The notes under the pieces: model-generated
Seen by the model: the letters and a program-made list of their open reading frames with translations, nothing else
Databases searched by the model: none
What the model was told of the DNA's origin: nothing
Shown here: positions 1 to 13,639 of the stretch, piece after piece
Layout: each line of letters opens with the position of its first letter
Numbering within the stretch: the first letter of the stretch is position 1
Program-made: the position numbers and the translations under genes
From: Hofstenia miamia
Taxonomy: Eukaryota; Xenacoelomorpha; Acoela
Assembly: GCA_004352715.1 (NCBI GenBank)
Contig: SCFE01000007.1
Coordinates: 3,066,412 to 3,130,411 of the forward strand
Direction: 5' to 3'
Length of the DNA: 64,000 bases

Positions 1-370
1 TTAAACAACTGCAAACCTGTTTGTAAGCTAATTTTTCATTTACTTGTGGAACCCTCTAAAAGCGCGGGTTTGTGGGCCATGGCATAGTTGACCCATGTGT
101 TAATACAGCACCACCACAGTGGTCAAAGTGACACTAAAAAAATTAACAAAAAATAATCGTATAACAGGCAATGAAGTTCAAATATATGTTTAGGCATCGT
201 ACTGAAATGTGAAATCCTTTACTAACTGGGAAAAAAATGAAAGAGAATTGTTTAGTCTTACTGTATTTCATGCAGATGCTATTTCTCGAAGAAACGCAAC
301 ATATAAATTAGTTGACGCGGATTTGGAATTAGATAGTGCAGTGGATGATTGCTATTTTGTATTCATAGCC
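1..370. other. no gene seen
   Basis: AT-rich sequence. I see no recognisable coding, RNA or repeat feature apart from a short GC-rich patch near 60-120. Confidence 0.5.
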
Positions 371-860
371 AAAGATTATTGCATATATTGTCACGGTTGT
401 GTTTTAGATTATCAGTGCAAAGTTCCTGAAATGCCTTTTTTAAAATCATATTGGGCAATATTATTCAAAATACGTGTTTCTGTATTCTTTCTAGATTTAG
501 TGATGGTGCCATAGTAATTTGTGTATGCCAGATAGGAGCATAATATAAAAAATAATGATAGAATAATAGAGGAATCATTGATGAATGCATCCTTAGCTTC
601 TCTTCTATTGCGTGTTGCCAATTTTATAAAATGTATTCGCTATCAAGCCTTGCTAATAAGATGCTTTATGTTTTCATACCAGTTTAAATTTGATTGGAAG
701 ATAATACCTAATAGCTAAACACTATTACATCGCAATACTTTAATTTCATCACAGAAAATCTGGTCGATATTCCTAGTTTTTTCGCTAGAAGTCTCCCTGA
801 AAATATCAATTTTCTAAAGGCAAAAACAACAAATTTTTAATTTATACAGTTAAAATGGCA
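371..860 (-). pseudogene. LINE reverse transcriptase C-terminal fragment
   Basis: On the minus strand, frames read in series give the usual end of a non-LTR retrotransposon RT. First comes LLGIIFQSNLNW followed by a stretch ending HFIKLATRNRREAKDAF (about 600-720). Then, in a shifted frame, come YYAPIWHTQITMAPSLNLERIQKHVF and a short tail (about 420-580; motif shown in parts: YYAPIWH, LERIQKHVF). This matches the family pattern of an LLG block, a lysine-rich thumb, a YA-x-WH block and an ERIQKR block. Stops and at least one frame change show it is dead. No endonuclease or fingers/palm region is left upstream. The assignment to LINEs is from motif recognition; the clade (Crack/Jockey-like) is a guess. 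Confidence 0.65.
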
Positions 861-2984
861 AAATGCAAATAAAAAATATTAAATATCTTTTGATTGCCTA
901 TATGAATCTATTTTTAAAGTTCTTCTATGTGTTTTCAATTTTTTCCCTAAATCATTTTTTGAGAGTAGATTATATTTCAAAATTGATGTTTGCTCAAGGA
1001 AAGAATGATATTTCCAAAAATCATGCTGAAATTTTAAGGATCTTTTCATTGTCTATCTAAATCTGCCTTTAAAATTTTTCCATGTGTTTACAATCTTTTT
1101 AAGATTTGAATCCACCCTCTACAATTTTTGAAAATTGCTGTATTGTGTAAAACTAACTGGGGTTTGAGATTACCCTTAACTTCGTCTACTCTAGAAATGA
1201 TTTTCATAACCTTTAATTTCAATAAATTCGTTTGATACTAATCAATTTTAAAGTACACATAGAACATTGTAAAATTGTTAAAATTGATGGCAATATGCAA
1301 AATATAACGAACGCGTTTAAAAATTACTGTGGGAGTAAATACCCTAAAATGTGTCGAAAGAATTACTAAATTTTTTTCATCTTATGTTCTATTCTTTTTT
1401 ATTGTAATTGTCCTATGTGTTCAGGCGTTGAGTTATCAGGAGACCGGCTCGACTTTTCAAAAGTATCTGGTTTATATTTCATTGGAAATAGTTTTCAAAA
1501 TAATAGCTAGTGGTTGGACTAACTCAATCTGATTTGCGCCTCCATTCCAAAGAGCTAAGCAAACGTTCGGATTATATCTTTGCCCTTATATAATACAGAT
1601 TAAGAAACATAGAGATATACCATATAAATTTCATTTAGTAAAATATACACATATATTTTCCATTACATATTTTATTATTTCTAATGTTTTGCTGTTTATT
1701 GAATTTAAGTTGGAGCAGCAATCAAGTGTATAAAAGGAGAGTTCGAAAAATTTTTAATTGGGTCAATAAGATTTCGATTAACTGCTTATGGATTCAAAAG
1801 TTCAGGAATAGTTAAGCATTTCACTTTTCCTTTCTTTTACTTTTAGTAAATCACTATATTTTACAATGTATGCAATCACAAATTGTATTGAAATAAGAAA
1901 ATAGTTGCTAAAGTAACGACTAACATGGTACACTCAATGAAATTCAGAGTAATATTTAATTAGAGATATTTAACAAACATTTGTGGTTAATGCCGCTCAT
2001 ACGCCAGGAGTTGAAACGAGTCGATCCGACTCGTGGGTCTGGTTGGGTTGGGTCAAGTTTTTGGCGGGTCGAATGTTTTTTTCTTAAATTCACGTCATGT
2101 CGGCTTAATCAATAACGTTTATATTAATTGCTGGTAGCATGTACAGGTTTTAATGCTACATTGAACAATTAAACCTGTGTTATATATAACACATTGTATA
2201 TAACATTGACAACCAATGTATAGCCAAGCATTTATTTTTCCCATTTCTGGCTAGCTAGATATGTCTGAAAACACACATAGTTTTGTTTGTTTTGGTTCAT
2301 TCGGGTGAAATTTGCGATTACGCGTCAGGTCGGGTCCAAAGATTTGACACTTTTCCAGGCTGTTACACACATTGCAATTCTCGCGTCTAATTGTTATAAT
2401 GTCTTCTATATATTTTGACGCAATAATAAGATCTCTCAAATGATTTTGTAGTCCCTAGAGCTGATTTCACAAAACTAAAAGAATTACACCGAGTTAACTG
2501 GGAATGTCACTGCCAAGCTATAATAATGCAAGTTATTCAAAGACAGGCCATGACGCAGGTCTTCATATCCTACCTGGGACTAGAGGGTCGGGGCACGTGC
2601 ACTCCGTGCCTCAATTACATTACGTTCCTCAGGAGCCAGTTGGCGGTCGACTGGTACCGGTCGGGTCATGTCAGGATTTTTGTCATGCTGGTTGACCGGT
2701 GTTCATTTTGCCTCCTAATAAGAACTGCGAGTATATCTGAAGCCCACGATTATTATCTCAGGGTAGTACTCCTAAAATTATGGCGGTGAGTGATTGTGAT
2801 AAAATATATTTTGCAAAACACCACTGATTAATCACGTGTTTTTGTTTGCATAGTGTCTTTGCTTTTGATGCACGCTCTCTCGATGACATCTATTACCGAT
2901 CATTATCTAACATGTATTAGAAATAACTAATTCGGAATAAGGCTAGCAAGCCAAACGTAGGGATTTGTATTTATATTATTCTAG
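861..2984. other. intergenic, no gene seen
   Basis: AT-rich sequence with no convincing reading frame. Two small GC-rich patches (2010-2080 and 2300-2345) carry repeated GGGTTGGGTC / GGGTCGAA-like words that recur elsewhere in the window (6220-6350, 8685-8715). They are probably remnants of a non-autonomous element. Confidence 0.5.
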
Positions 2985-3460
2985 ATCCAAATTGATGACG
3001 CTAATGCGACTGATAATGTGACTGAGCATGTATCAGTTATTAGATGTAGGATAGGAAGCTGCTATATATTAGATTAGTTTATTAAAGCCAATATATTTCA
3101 GTAATGGCTATACATAATATTAACCACGCAGCTAGTAATAAGTCAGGTTGCAAGTACATGAAACTTCCTTACAAATAGAGAGTAAGTCGAGTTGTGTATT
3201 GTCTTGAGTATACACTGAGCTAGGATAGGGTACACATAAGTTATATTGATGAGCTGAGAAGTGGAACTCAACCAACTGGATCATATGCGAGCATGTGATA
3301 CTGGATGTGGAGATTGGTCTCGGGCGGATGCCCAGTTACCTACGATTAGAAAAGATGCTGCGAGGCTTCGTCACCTAAATGTGGTTCACGATAATGTCTA
3401 TTAATTAAAGTTAATGGGATTAAAGACGTGGAAGTAAAGCAGTACGAAATTAGTATATCC
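2985..3460 (+). repeat. dispersed repeat family R4, copy 1
   Basis: This segment starts at TAGATCCAAATT and carries the landmarks TAGGATAGGAAGCTGC, CTAGGATAGGGTACACATAA and GATGCCCAGTTACC. The same landmarks in the same order are found at 15770-16300 (+), and in inverse orientation at 50040-50510 and 52370-52866. No coding capacity is seen. Boundaries are approximate. It could be a solo LTR, a SINE-like or a non-autonomous DNA element; I cannot tell which. Confidence 0.6.
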
Positions 3461-6400
3461 CTACCAGCAAGTACATTGCTCTGGTTATAATGAATTAGCA
3501 AGGAGAAACGGATGACTAGCTCTGCTATATGGTTAGATTTAGCAAATATAAAAATGTAGCAAATTCTCTTACATTTTCAATGTAATAACAATTCACGATT
3601 TTTAGTGATCTGTTTTATTAACAGAAATAGTGTTGATTATTTCAAGGCATTCAGCATTTAGAAAATAGCGCATCCATTCAAAGGCGAGTCTGTGACCTAT
3701 GAATTGGGTGGGCAGTAGCCAGAGTTGTAAATGGAACGAAATCTCAGTTTCAAGTGAAACGACCTAGACTCAGCAACAGAGATGGAAATGGGCTGGGCTT
3801 GGTTTGGCCGAAATGTCATGGGCCATAATAGGCTTGATATTTCTGAGCTCAAATGTAAATACATATTTTCCTTCTTAATATATGCCTTACCAGTGCCGTC
3901 ATGTTTCTATTAATTAAATTAAAATTAATGGGTTATTGTTGATATAACTGATAAATAAAAAAGGCTTAGATTGAACTTATCCATAATCCATTTTTCCGGT
4001 AAAATGGCATCCAGTCTTATTTGTAAAATGGTCTAAATTTTATTTTTTTAAAAATATGCTCAAAATGCACTAAAGATTTTAAATTGATGGGCTGGGTCTA
4101 CAAACAAGGGGCTGGGCTGGAAACTTTTTCAATGGACTCAGGCCATTTGTAGTAAATTCAGTTTTCAAAATAACGGTCATTTCTTATTTCAATACAATGT
4201 ACACATATTTATAATCAAATATGTACCATAAAAATTTTTAATGAAAAAAACTCCCAAATCTTCCGACAATTTAATTAAATATCACAGCCAAGTCATTCAT
4301 TATTGTTTCCAATCTCATTAATTAACACCTTCGCAAAAACAATTTGATTTTGTCTCTAGCAGTGGCAATTAAACTGCCTAATGAATTATACTATTGGTTT
4401 TATTACATATATTTACGTCCTATTTCATTATTGAATGCATACCCAGTGAGAGCAGAATGTTGATTTTATCAAACATTTTGAAATCCTAACTACAATATTC
4501 ATTGCAAAAGTTTCATCTGAGGAAGACCGTGGGCGAAAAAGGGCTAAATAGAAAATTGTCCGCTCCGATCCGGTCCTGCTTTAGAAGGTTCAGTACAGCT
4601 TTGTTCCGGGGAAAAAGGAAGTTTAAAATATAAGAAGGTTAAGCCTAAACAAAGCCAAGCACAGCCCATGTGAATTATAATATCATAATATAAAAATAAC
4701 AAAAATTTTACAAATTATCAAAATTTAATATCTGTATTGTTTGCAGATCTTAAGTCTTAAGAGTTTCATGGACTTATCACTTTTTTGAAGATATTATTGT
4801 ATCAGCATTACAAAATTTTCTTCCCTGTGAATATTATCTCTCGATCCTCAACATCTCTGCAGCAGTAATCTCAAAATTTGCTTCTTAGTTCAAACAAACT
4901 TCAAGCTCGTCATAACATGTTTATTTTAAACATTTTATATACATGTTTTAAAAAAAACTTATTTCATATATACATGATGTAGAGTGGAATGCTAGCCAGG
5001 ATAAAATGCAGAAAATAATGTTATGCAATTTGCACTTCTTATAAAAACGTTGTTAAAAAATTTAAACATTGTCTGAAGTGTTTTTTTAGTGTTGTATCAT
5101 TTTTTTCTTGAACGCGTCAATGCTTTTTTTAAAATATAAGTATCAACAATGTTTCACATTAGTTTTTGTATATTTGAATTCACGGATATCGTTACGAGTA
5201 CTAATATACTTTTTAGGAGCAAGGGTGAGGCTTCTTTGGATACAGGAATCAGAAATTCCTTACCTACACAAGACTAAACCTGACCCATATCTGCGAGTGC
5301 CGCTGAGCAAAACTGGGTACTCATACACACATCATTAAAGTATATTCACGATTATTCTCTCTTAGCTTTTTCTTATTGGAAGCAATTCTCCAATTATACA
5401 AAGTTCTTTTCTCAAATGACTATTTTATTCACACTGGTTGCTATCGTTTATACATTACCTACATTAGATTATTCAAAATTTGGGCCAACCCTAGCCTGAC
5501 CTCAGGACCAGTACATCATAGTGAATGTACAAAAGTAAGTATAAAAGCTTTATTAACTACTGGACACATCTTCAAGCCATTGCCTAATTATGGGTATTAT
5601 AAAAACGTCAAATTAGGTTTTATAGCATGTTTTCGGAAATCGTAAATTATCGAAGAAACGACGTTAATTTATCATAATAAGGTAAGAAAACTTTTAGCAT
5701 TACATTCAATCACAACTTTACCCCATTAGTTTAAAATCATATCAGCTAGTGTATTTTTTTAGTATTGAAACCTAAAATGCAAAAAGTAAAAACTTTGTTA
5801 AGAAATTCATTTGTACAATTCAAATTTGTCCAAAAAAAATTAAATCGCTAGATGATGTCCAAAAGAATCTGTCCATTCTCACATGGCAAATAGCCAGGTG
5901 TTACGAAAACTTCTGGGTGTCCCATTGGAACATTTTCCGCTCTTCTATATTAGTTATATACATTGTTGACGTTCTCCAAACTTATAAAAATCTTCCACTT
6001 TATAATATGATTTTAATGCAAGCTTCTTCTCATAAACACAATTTAATTCAAAGAATTATACCTATACCTGCATTAAGCATAGAAAAGATTGAATATTCCT
6101 TATGAATGTGACATTTTAACCTTGAATGATTTACCAAAAATGTTAATAGATGGTTAATAAATCATGACTAGGACACAGATTGTTAACACTTATTATACGA
6201 TTTTTCGAATAAAGGTAGACGTGAGGAGAGGGAGCATGGCTGGGTTGAGTTTCATAGTTTTTGTGGATTGGCGCTCGGTCGTGACGTGCTTACAATTTTC
6301 TCCTGTGAGTTGGGTCGTGTTTATTATTTGTGCACGAGGTTGGGTCTAAAAATATTAATACTGACAATTTTTTGGCAATAGTTTCGTTATTTATTTATGT

Positions 6401-6599
6401 ACCACTTTGCACTGTGTGATGTAATTCTTTTTCCTTCAATAGCAATTATTGTTAACATATAAAGTAAAATGAAGTTTACAAAAATACATAAACAAAAAGA
6501 AAGAGATATTACAAATTATATATCAAAGCAAAATCACAATTTTAATCACAATTCCAATATGCAATACTTCGCCATGCACTTAATTGTTTAGACGTTATT
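3461..6599. other. intergenic with GC-word patches
   Basis: No gene is recognised. Patches with GGGCTGGGC/GGCTTGGTTTGGCC words occur at 3785-3840 and 4085-4145, with a related cluster (CCGATCCGGTCC, AAGCACAGCCC) at 4560-4675. A GGGTTGGGTC-type patch lies at 6220-6350. These recur in other parts of the window and are probably ends or bodies of decayed non-autonomous elements. Confidence 0.45.
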
Positions 6600-6601
6600 T
6601 A

Positions 6602-7763
6602 CAGGGTTGGGCAGAGAAACTTGCTTATTTGAAACATATATTATAACAAAATTAATGAAAACATACAAATGAATTTTTGCAATATTATAATCAAAAAGAA
6701 GTAAATTTTGCAATTTCTCAGTTTTAAATATGATATCAAGCTAATGACGTCCGTTATTGTCAATACATTGTGTCATTCGTTTCCAGAAATTGATGTTGAC
6801 TCTTTCCAATATTTCAATAGGAATCTTGCAGCGGCTTCACGACTGTTATTCTTTAGATGGTTCAGGTTGTTGGGTCTGTCACGGTATACGACGGATTTCC
6901 GATTTCCCCACAAAAAATAATCGCAAGGCGCAAGATCAGGGGAACTTGCTGATGCTTACTGAAGATCGTCCCTCAAAGAGATCACGTGCGCAGGAAAGGC
7001 TTCATTCAAGACAACCAATTAATGCTCTTGATGTATGGGCAGTTGCCCCATCTTGCTGAAACCAAACATTGTCCAAGCCCATCTCATTCAGATTAGGCAG
7101 GAAGAAAACCTGTACCATCTTTACGTAACGCTCAGATGTCACCGAAACTGCCCCCTCATTTTCTTTGAAGAATCAGGGACTGATTATTCCAACTCGGTAT
7201 ATTGCACACCAAACAGCCACACGTTGCGAGTGTAGAGGTCGTAGGTGAAGTTCTTGCGGGTTTCAGCGCTCCAGTACCGCATGTTCTGCTTGTTCACAGC
7301 CCTAGAAAGATGGAAGTGCGCCTCACCGCTGAAGAAGACAAGCGTATCAGTCGAGAAGGGCCATATACGCAGCCTCACGAGAATCGAAGTCTCGAGTAAT
7401 TAGTTCCTGGGCAACAGCCAACTTGTATAGATGGAACTTCGATTCCTGATGAAGGATCCGTCAAACAGAACGAGCTGATAACCCAAGAGTTGATCGTCGG
7501 GGAGACCTCAAGATGGATTGTTGCACCGCTTCGATATTCGCCGGAGATCTTGCAGTCCCTTGGTGACCAGGTTTCTTCTTCACATCTCCAGATTTCCTGA
7601 AGTTCTTCACCCACGAAACAGCAAAATAAATTAATACGGCTCATCATACAAAACAAAATTTACAGGTTACTCTCTCTCTATTAAGTCCCTCCTTAAAGTT
7701 ATAGGAGCAAATCACACTTCAGGAAGGCTAATTCAAATAAGCAAGTAGCTCTGCCCCGTCCTG
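6602..7763 (-). mobile_element. complete mariner-like element, dead
   Basis: The element is 1162 bp. It has terminal inverted repeats of about 32 bp (CAGGGTTGGGCAGAGAAACT at the left; CAGGACGGGGCAGAGCTACT read inward from the right, both continuing TGCTTATTTGAA). It is flanked by a TA target duplication (6600-6601 and 7764-7765). It holds one minus-strand transposase pseudogene. Both ends, the size and the TA target fit the Tc1/mariner superfamily. Accumulated stops show it cannot make its own transposase. Confidence 0.9.
6741..7650 (-). pseudogene. mariner-like transposase pseudogene
   Basis: DDE transposase remnant for cut-and-paste transposition of the surrounding element. On the minus strand an N-terminal helix-turn-helix region starts around AVSWVKNFRKSGDVKKK. 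The catalytic core follows, with VFFSGEAHFHLS (about 7310-7350), WFQQDGATAHTSRAL (about 7010-7055) and SSPDLAPCDYFLWG (about 6895-6940), and the frame ends at TAG 6741-6743. The first catalytic Asp of the usual SDEAHF motif is Gly here. Several stops and frame changes interrupt the frame. The PCDYFLWG block is typical of a mariner-related transposase group common in invertebrates. The start is uncertain. Confidence 0.85.
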
Positions 7764-7765
7764 TA

Positions 7766-10700
7766 TTTGAATTGGTGTGCTAGTAAATATTGTTTTAGTA
7801 TTTTGTTAAAAATTACTATGTGCAATGTTCATCTAATATTTAAGTAGTAGTATGAGTAGTAAAACGTATGTTATTTATCGATCAACGGAAATATCACAAA
7901 AAATGAAAAAGTTCGTGATTCGGGGTTTCTACTTTTCGAAAATGCGCCACCTCCCAACAACATCAGTTTGAACACTATACGTTTGATGATTACATGTTCC
8001 TCACGGGTTAACACAATTTGGATTTTCTTAGTACCTTGTTAGTCATCCCCACAATAGTCGAAAATGAACAGGATACAACCTTAAAATATTCATTGTAAAA
8101 AAACTCTTTGCACACATTATCGACATGGGTTAATTTTAGTACTGATTATCTTCGGCTGAGATTTCCAGGTAAAAAGGGCCCAGCAATGACCTTGAGATAT
8201 CTCACTAGTAACTTCGAAGGTGCCATTTGCCAACTTTTTCCAAGATCTAAACGTACAATATTGGTGCAGGCTTTGGAAAGTGAATTGAATTTGAAGCATA
8301 CATTATTACTTATTAAACACTAATTCAAAGATCCGCTTCTTATCTGGAAAAAACATGTCTACCTTTCCAAAATTCCGAAATTGACTGCCATTGCGAAACA
8401 AGTTTATTACATTCCATGTTCTTTAGCTCTGTATTTTGAAAGCCGTTTTTTCATTGGCGCTAAATATCATTCAAAGGAGATGATAGTTATATTCTACCAC
8501 GTTTTCAAGCATGTTTTAGGTTTAGTATTTCAGCAATTTTTTTAAAATAACAATCGTCAAATGAATTTCTTCTTTACCAAATACATATGACATATGTATT
8601 TGGTGTTTCTATAAATTTTCGACGTTTGAACTATTAAAGTGTCAAAGTATATACATGGATGTCACTGGTGTAAATATTTAGATCAGGGATCGATATTGGT
8701 GGGTCGGTTTGGGATAGATCGTCTTTGTTATGCCATCACCACAGTCTACATACCATTCTATCCGGTCAAGATAGTTCTATGGTAATGATATTTTCAATAA
8801 TGTGATTTTATTAATTTAGAGTATTGATTATGTAAAATCAACAATTGGATGTCATATTACACAACATTTTTCTTGAATTAAAATTATTGCATGAGTTTTG
8901 TAGCCAATTTTATATCATAGTTTGAGAATACGAGCCTTATGTAATTTATTCGCATTGAAAGATATTATATTCAAGAAAGAGTTCGAGCTGAGAAAATTCA
9001 AAATTATTATCAGGAATTTCTTCGATAGTAAATCACAAAATGTATTTGGAGATACGGATGATTCACATTATTACTAAAATTGATCTAGTAACATAAACAT
9101 TTTATTCAATGTTTAGTTTTATCCAAATCATCATAAATGTTACTAATATTGCTTTATATCATTATTTCACACTTTTATCGGAACTACAATTAATGAATGA
9201 TTCTTTAATCATCTACATATTAGATTTCTCTGTTTTATTTAAACTAATGTTTAAGCTTATTTATTCAATATTTAACCAAGTATTACTTTGATCTGTGTTT
9301 AATTTAATCAATATAAACATCCGATATACATGTATTTTACTTTTAATTATAGATACATGTTGATAAATTTCTCAATTTCTCAGAGTCGTCTTATGAAACA
9401 GTGCGCAGTAGGCCCCCTATGGCATATGAGGGAAAACAAAATATTTCTTATGTAATTTTTTATTCATAACAATCAAAAGTTTAAATGTTCACAATTTACA
9501 AGAAACATATATTGATCAAATAAAAAAATGGCGCTATAAATTGTCTACAAAATTCCATAATTTACATGCTCATAGCATCAAAATTGATTTCAGAATATAT
9601 ACTACCCCAGTATGAAATCCCTTTAGACCCGAGTAACTTAATATGGGTTTTCTTAGTGTAGCAAGTCCTACAAAGTGGCCAAACCTATAAAAAAATTATA
9701 TATATATATATATATGAAAATTGGATAATTTTTTCTAGACTAGATTTTCATTCATTGCAATTTTCTTTAATAAATATCAAATATGTTTTGTTATGCCTGA
9801 AGTTGAGTCATTACTACGTTTGTTTACTTGAGCTTGTTTCTAAAATTTAACTAATTTTTGAAATTTAGTATAACATAAACACATATTTATTTTATTTCTA
9901 AATACGATGCTCTGAGCATTTGATTAAAAATCTAGTATTACAAATCAGTTCTTGGAAACAGAGCTTTAATCATTTATTTGCACTAAATGTAGAAACATCA
10001 GTTACTTTCAAGGGCAAGCATAAATATACTTGATGTAAAATCAACGAAATTTAATGAAAAAAGTTTAAGAAACTTGCTCTTTATTAACTAATACATGTTT
10101 TCACAACAACATTTTAATTAATATGTAATATTTTTAAAATTGTCATAATTTTTGAAAAATATAGTTTTAATTATGATTTCATTAAATGTAATAGTTATAT
10201 GGTAAAAATCAACTGCATATTTTTTAGCATGTAATAATTTTCGAAAACTTTTTATTAATCTCAATATGTTCTTGGGGTTTTTATACTGGTAATAATGTGC
10301 TAGATATGAGGAAGAGATTCAAACACAATAATACAGATCTTTTCAGATTTCGAAAATAACTGCCACCTTAGATTTTGTGGTTGTTCAATTTTAAATGATT
10401 TATGTTATTTGTAACAATTGATAATCCTAATTCCAGTTTTCAAGATTTTATAGAAAAGAGAGAAGGAAAGGTGTCTTTCATGCATGATATTCTTTCCATC
10501 ACACTTTACACTTTAGTATATCAGATAAAGTTTTTTGAGAATCAATGAACAAATATCTGTTTGACACGTCTAGAGTCAGTCGGTTTCTCAGCAAATATTT
10601 AGTTCTTTATTGTTAAGTATTTATAATAACATATTAAACATAAAGTAACATAAGAACTTTTTCAATTCTGATAACAATTGATAACAAAATATTGTGTAAG

Positions 10701-10944
10701 AAACACATGAGAAAAGCAAATCTGCATTTTGGAAGACGATTACAAGAACATCTAAATGGGAATTTTAATCCCAAACTTTAATTACATCAACATCAACTGA
10801 AAAATGAAAATTTTTGCAAAAACGCATACGAAAATTGCAGAAATATTTTGAAGAAAATATACAAAAATAAGTTATTAAAACAAATATCTCTTTATCACTA
10901 AATTGTGTAGTTGAGAAGCAGCTCCAACTTTCTCACCCAAACTT
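7766..10944. other. intergenic, no gene seen
   Basis: AT-rich sequence without a supported gene. It includes a short patch GGTGGGTCGGTTTGGGATAG (8689-8708) and a TA run of about 22 bases near 9692-9714. Overlapping short frames on both strands at 8108-8323 show no family motif. Confidence 0.5.
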
Positions 10945-11400
10945 GTCAGGAATTTCGGGCAGGAATCGGGCAGATTAAATTGTATAGTTAGACGGAAATT
11001 TATTCCATTCATTCAAATTTTTTGCCGGATGCTCTGAACAACAAACTTTCTACTAATTTTAAATAATGAAATCAATTAACATATATTATATAATTTTAAT
11101 TAATTAAAAATTATATTTTTAAAATTTGAATAACGTTATTTTAAAAATTGTTCAAACAATTTTCACGTTAATTTTCTATGCATTCCTACTTTGATTGGAT
11201 CACTTTGACAAAACGATTATGCAGGGTATACCTATACCTAGTATTATGGAGTTCTACTATTATAATATTATAGCAGAACTCCACGCTGCTAATATATACA
11301 AAACTACATTTTTTGGAGCTTACAGCGTATTGAAACAAACAAAGAATTTAATTCCAAATCAAACTACTCGTCAATAATTACTGCTGAACTTAATTAGCGT
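10945..11400 (+). repeat. GGGC-ended repeat, 5' part
   Basis: From TCGGGCAGATTAAATTGTAT onward this aligns with 36266-36700 over about 430 bp. Shared blocks are TACTAATTTTAAATAATGAA, TGACAAAACGA, ATATACCTA and GGAGCTT followed by TTACAGCGTATT. The GC-rich 3' end present in the full copy at 36250-36800 is missing here. No coding capacity is seen. Confidence 0.7.
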
Positions 11401-12433
11401 TCAAACTAAACTTTGTTCACAACTTTTTTCAACTTAATGAGGTTTTCAGCAAACGTTGTAGATGTGAAGGCAAAAAGAATTTGTTGCAAACAAATTTTCA
11501 CTGTTAAAACTATTCTTCTCTGACAGTCCTATTGCATTGACAGAACTGATAGAAAAACTATTTATGTAATAGGATTATCGCAAAATTTGAATATCAATAT
11601 GTTTGTAACGAATGACATCAAAATTTGAGAATATATTAACCCTTTTACACTGAATTAGCTGTTTTTACTATATTTTACATACCATTTATATTTATCGTGA
11701 TAATTTTTAGGGTTCCCCTTCACAGGGCCATAGAATGAAAGCTAGAATTGTAATAAGAACATTAACATAAAATTTAAATTCACAATATAATATTTGACAT
11801 AGGTTTGGCTTAATACCTTCAGTAATAACCTTAGAAAACTTGTAACCGAATATTTATGATCATGACTGTATATCGAAGTTATTAAAAAACAATTTTTCTT
11901 GAGTTGTGAAGTTGAACAACATCTTCTCGGTATGTTGTGTCATTTTTATTTGAGGCATTTAAGATACAAGTAGAGCTGGCTTTGATACCGTGTTCCAACA
12001 AGAACACAATTTTAAACTATAGTGCAATGAATCAACTCATATTCTTCTATAGACACCTTTTATTGCAGTATCAGGAATTTTTAGTCGGTTTTGTTGAATT
12101 TTGCGTATATAAGTTGTGAAATTTGCAGTTAAGAGTAGCAAAGTTTTCCACTAAAGAAAATTATCATCAGCAACACTTCCATTTTTCAAAAATATTTGAT
12201 TAGAAGACTCAAAATTTTTTTTGGTGAAAGTTCCGCATTCAGATGCATCACTGCACAAAGTATCTCTTCCAATTTATGTTATGCATTGAACTTGCATTTT
12301 ATTGTCATTGTAATAAGAATAGGATTTCTTACCTGCACTTTTCCAAATTTATTCTATTTGTAAGTAATTTTGGCAGCTCACCTAAGCTCAAATATAGATA
12401 GTCAGCTAGACCATTAATAAATAAGTGAATTAA

Positions 12434-12469
<36 letters not shown>
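11401..12469. other. AT-rich, ends in TA microsatellite
   Basis: No gene is recognised. The stretch ends with a TA run (about 12437-12467) that leads straight into an assembly gap. Confidence 0.5.
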
Positions 12470-13145
12470 NNNNNNNNNNNNNNNNNNNNNNNNNNNNNNN
12501 NNNNNNNNNNNNNNNNNNNNNNNNNNNNNNNNNNNNNNNNNNNNNNNNNNNNNNNNNNNNNNNNNNNNNNNNNNNNNNNNNNNNNNNNNNNNNNNNNNNN
12601 NNNNNNNNNNNNNNNNNNNNNNNNNNNNNNNNNNNNNNNNNNNNNNNNNNNNNNNNNNNNNNNNNNNNNNNNNNNNNNNNNNNNNNNNNNNNNNNNNNNN
12701 NNNNNNNNNNNNNNNNNNNNNNNNNNNNNNNNNNNNNNNNNNNNNNNNNNNNNNNNNNNNNNNNNNNNNNNNNNNNNNNNNNNNNNNNNNNNNNNNNNNN
12801 NNNNNNNNNNNNNNNNNNNNNNNNNNNNNNNNNNNNNNNNNNNNNNNNNNNNNNNNNNNNNNNNNNNNNNNNNNNNNNNNNNNNNNNNNNNNNNNNNNNN
12901 NNNNNNNNNNNNNNNNNNNNNNNNNNNNNNNNNNNNNNNNNNNNNNNNNNNNNNNNNNNNNNNNNNNNNNNNNNNNNNNNNNNNNNNNNNNNNNNNNNNN
13001 NNNNNNNNNNNNNNNNNNNNNNNNNNNNNNNNNNNNNNNNNNNNNNNNNNNNNNNNNNNNNNNNNNNNNNNNNNNNNNNNNNNNNNNNNNNNNNNNNNNN
13101 NNNNNNNNNNNNNNNNNNNNNNNNNNNNNNNNNNNNNNNNNNNNN
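12470..13145. other. assembly gap (676 N)
   Basis: A run of N flanked on both sides by TA repeats, so the gap probably contains or was caused by a TA microsatellite. Confidence 0.99.
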
Positions 13146-13176
<31 letters not shown>

Positions 13177-13639
13177 TTGTTTATTTATTTGTGTATATTG
13201 TGGATATATCAAATATAAATGATGCCTATATAAGTATGTAGATAATTCTGTTAATAATTTTTGTAAACCGCAGCTAGATGTTGGGGTGCATGGGCACCTC
13301 AAACGGACACAAGTATAAATGTAACACTTTATGCAAATTGAACTTGAATTTTTTTTCATTTGAAAGGTTTCTCTGATTAGTGATAAGTCGTAGAATTTTA
13401 TTTGTTTAACTGAAATATTTTTCAAGAAATATTGAAGTAAAATTTGCTAGGGGTGCAATTGCACAACAAAAATTCACGAACCGTTAAGGAGTACAACAAT
13501 GATTGCTTTTGACAATATAGAAGATAAATTTAACTTAGAGGCTCATGATGGTAAAAATGAAATCATTTTACGGGCCCAATTTAGAATTAAAATACACTGG
13601 TTTTCAAAGTTTTAATTAAATATAAAAATAAAGTTGTGA
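13146..13639. other. TA repeat then AT-rich sequence
   Basis: A TA run (13146-13172) is followed by sequence in which I see no gene. Confidence 0.5.

Noticed and set aside
209-514. 101-codon open frame on the + strand
   Set aside because: It lacks a proper ATG at its start and overlaps the minus-strand LINE fragment; no family resemblance.
2504-2789. Two overlapping + strand frames in a locally GC-richer stretch
   Set aside because: No domain, and two frames open together suggest base composition rather than coding.
8108-8323. Overlapping 60-71 codon frames on both strands
   Set aside because: No motif, no splice context and no start context; length is within chance for this sequence.
12430-13425. 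Long frames running through N runs (also at 14524-15743, 25744-26460, 27420-28664, 36808-37353, 38066-39136, 43598-44677)
   Set aside because: They exist only because N was read as open; the flanking bases show no coding signal.
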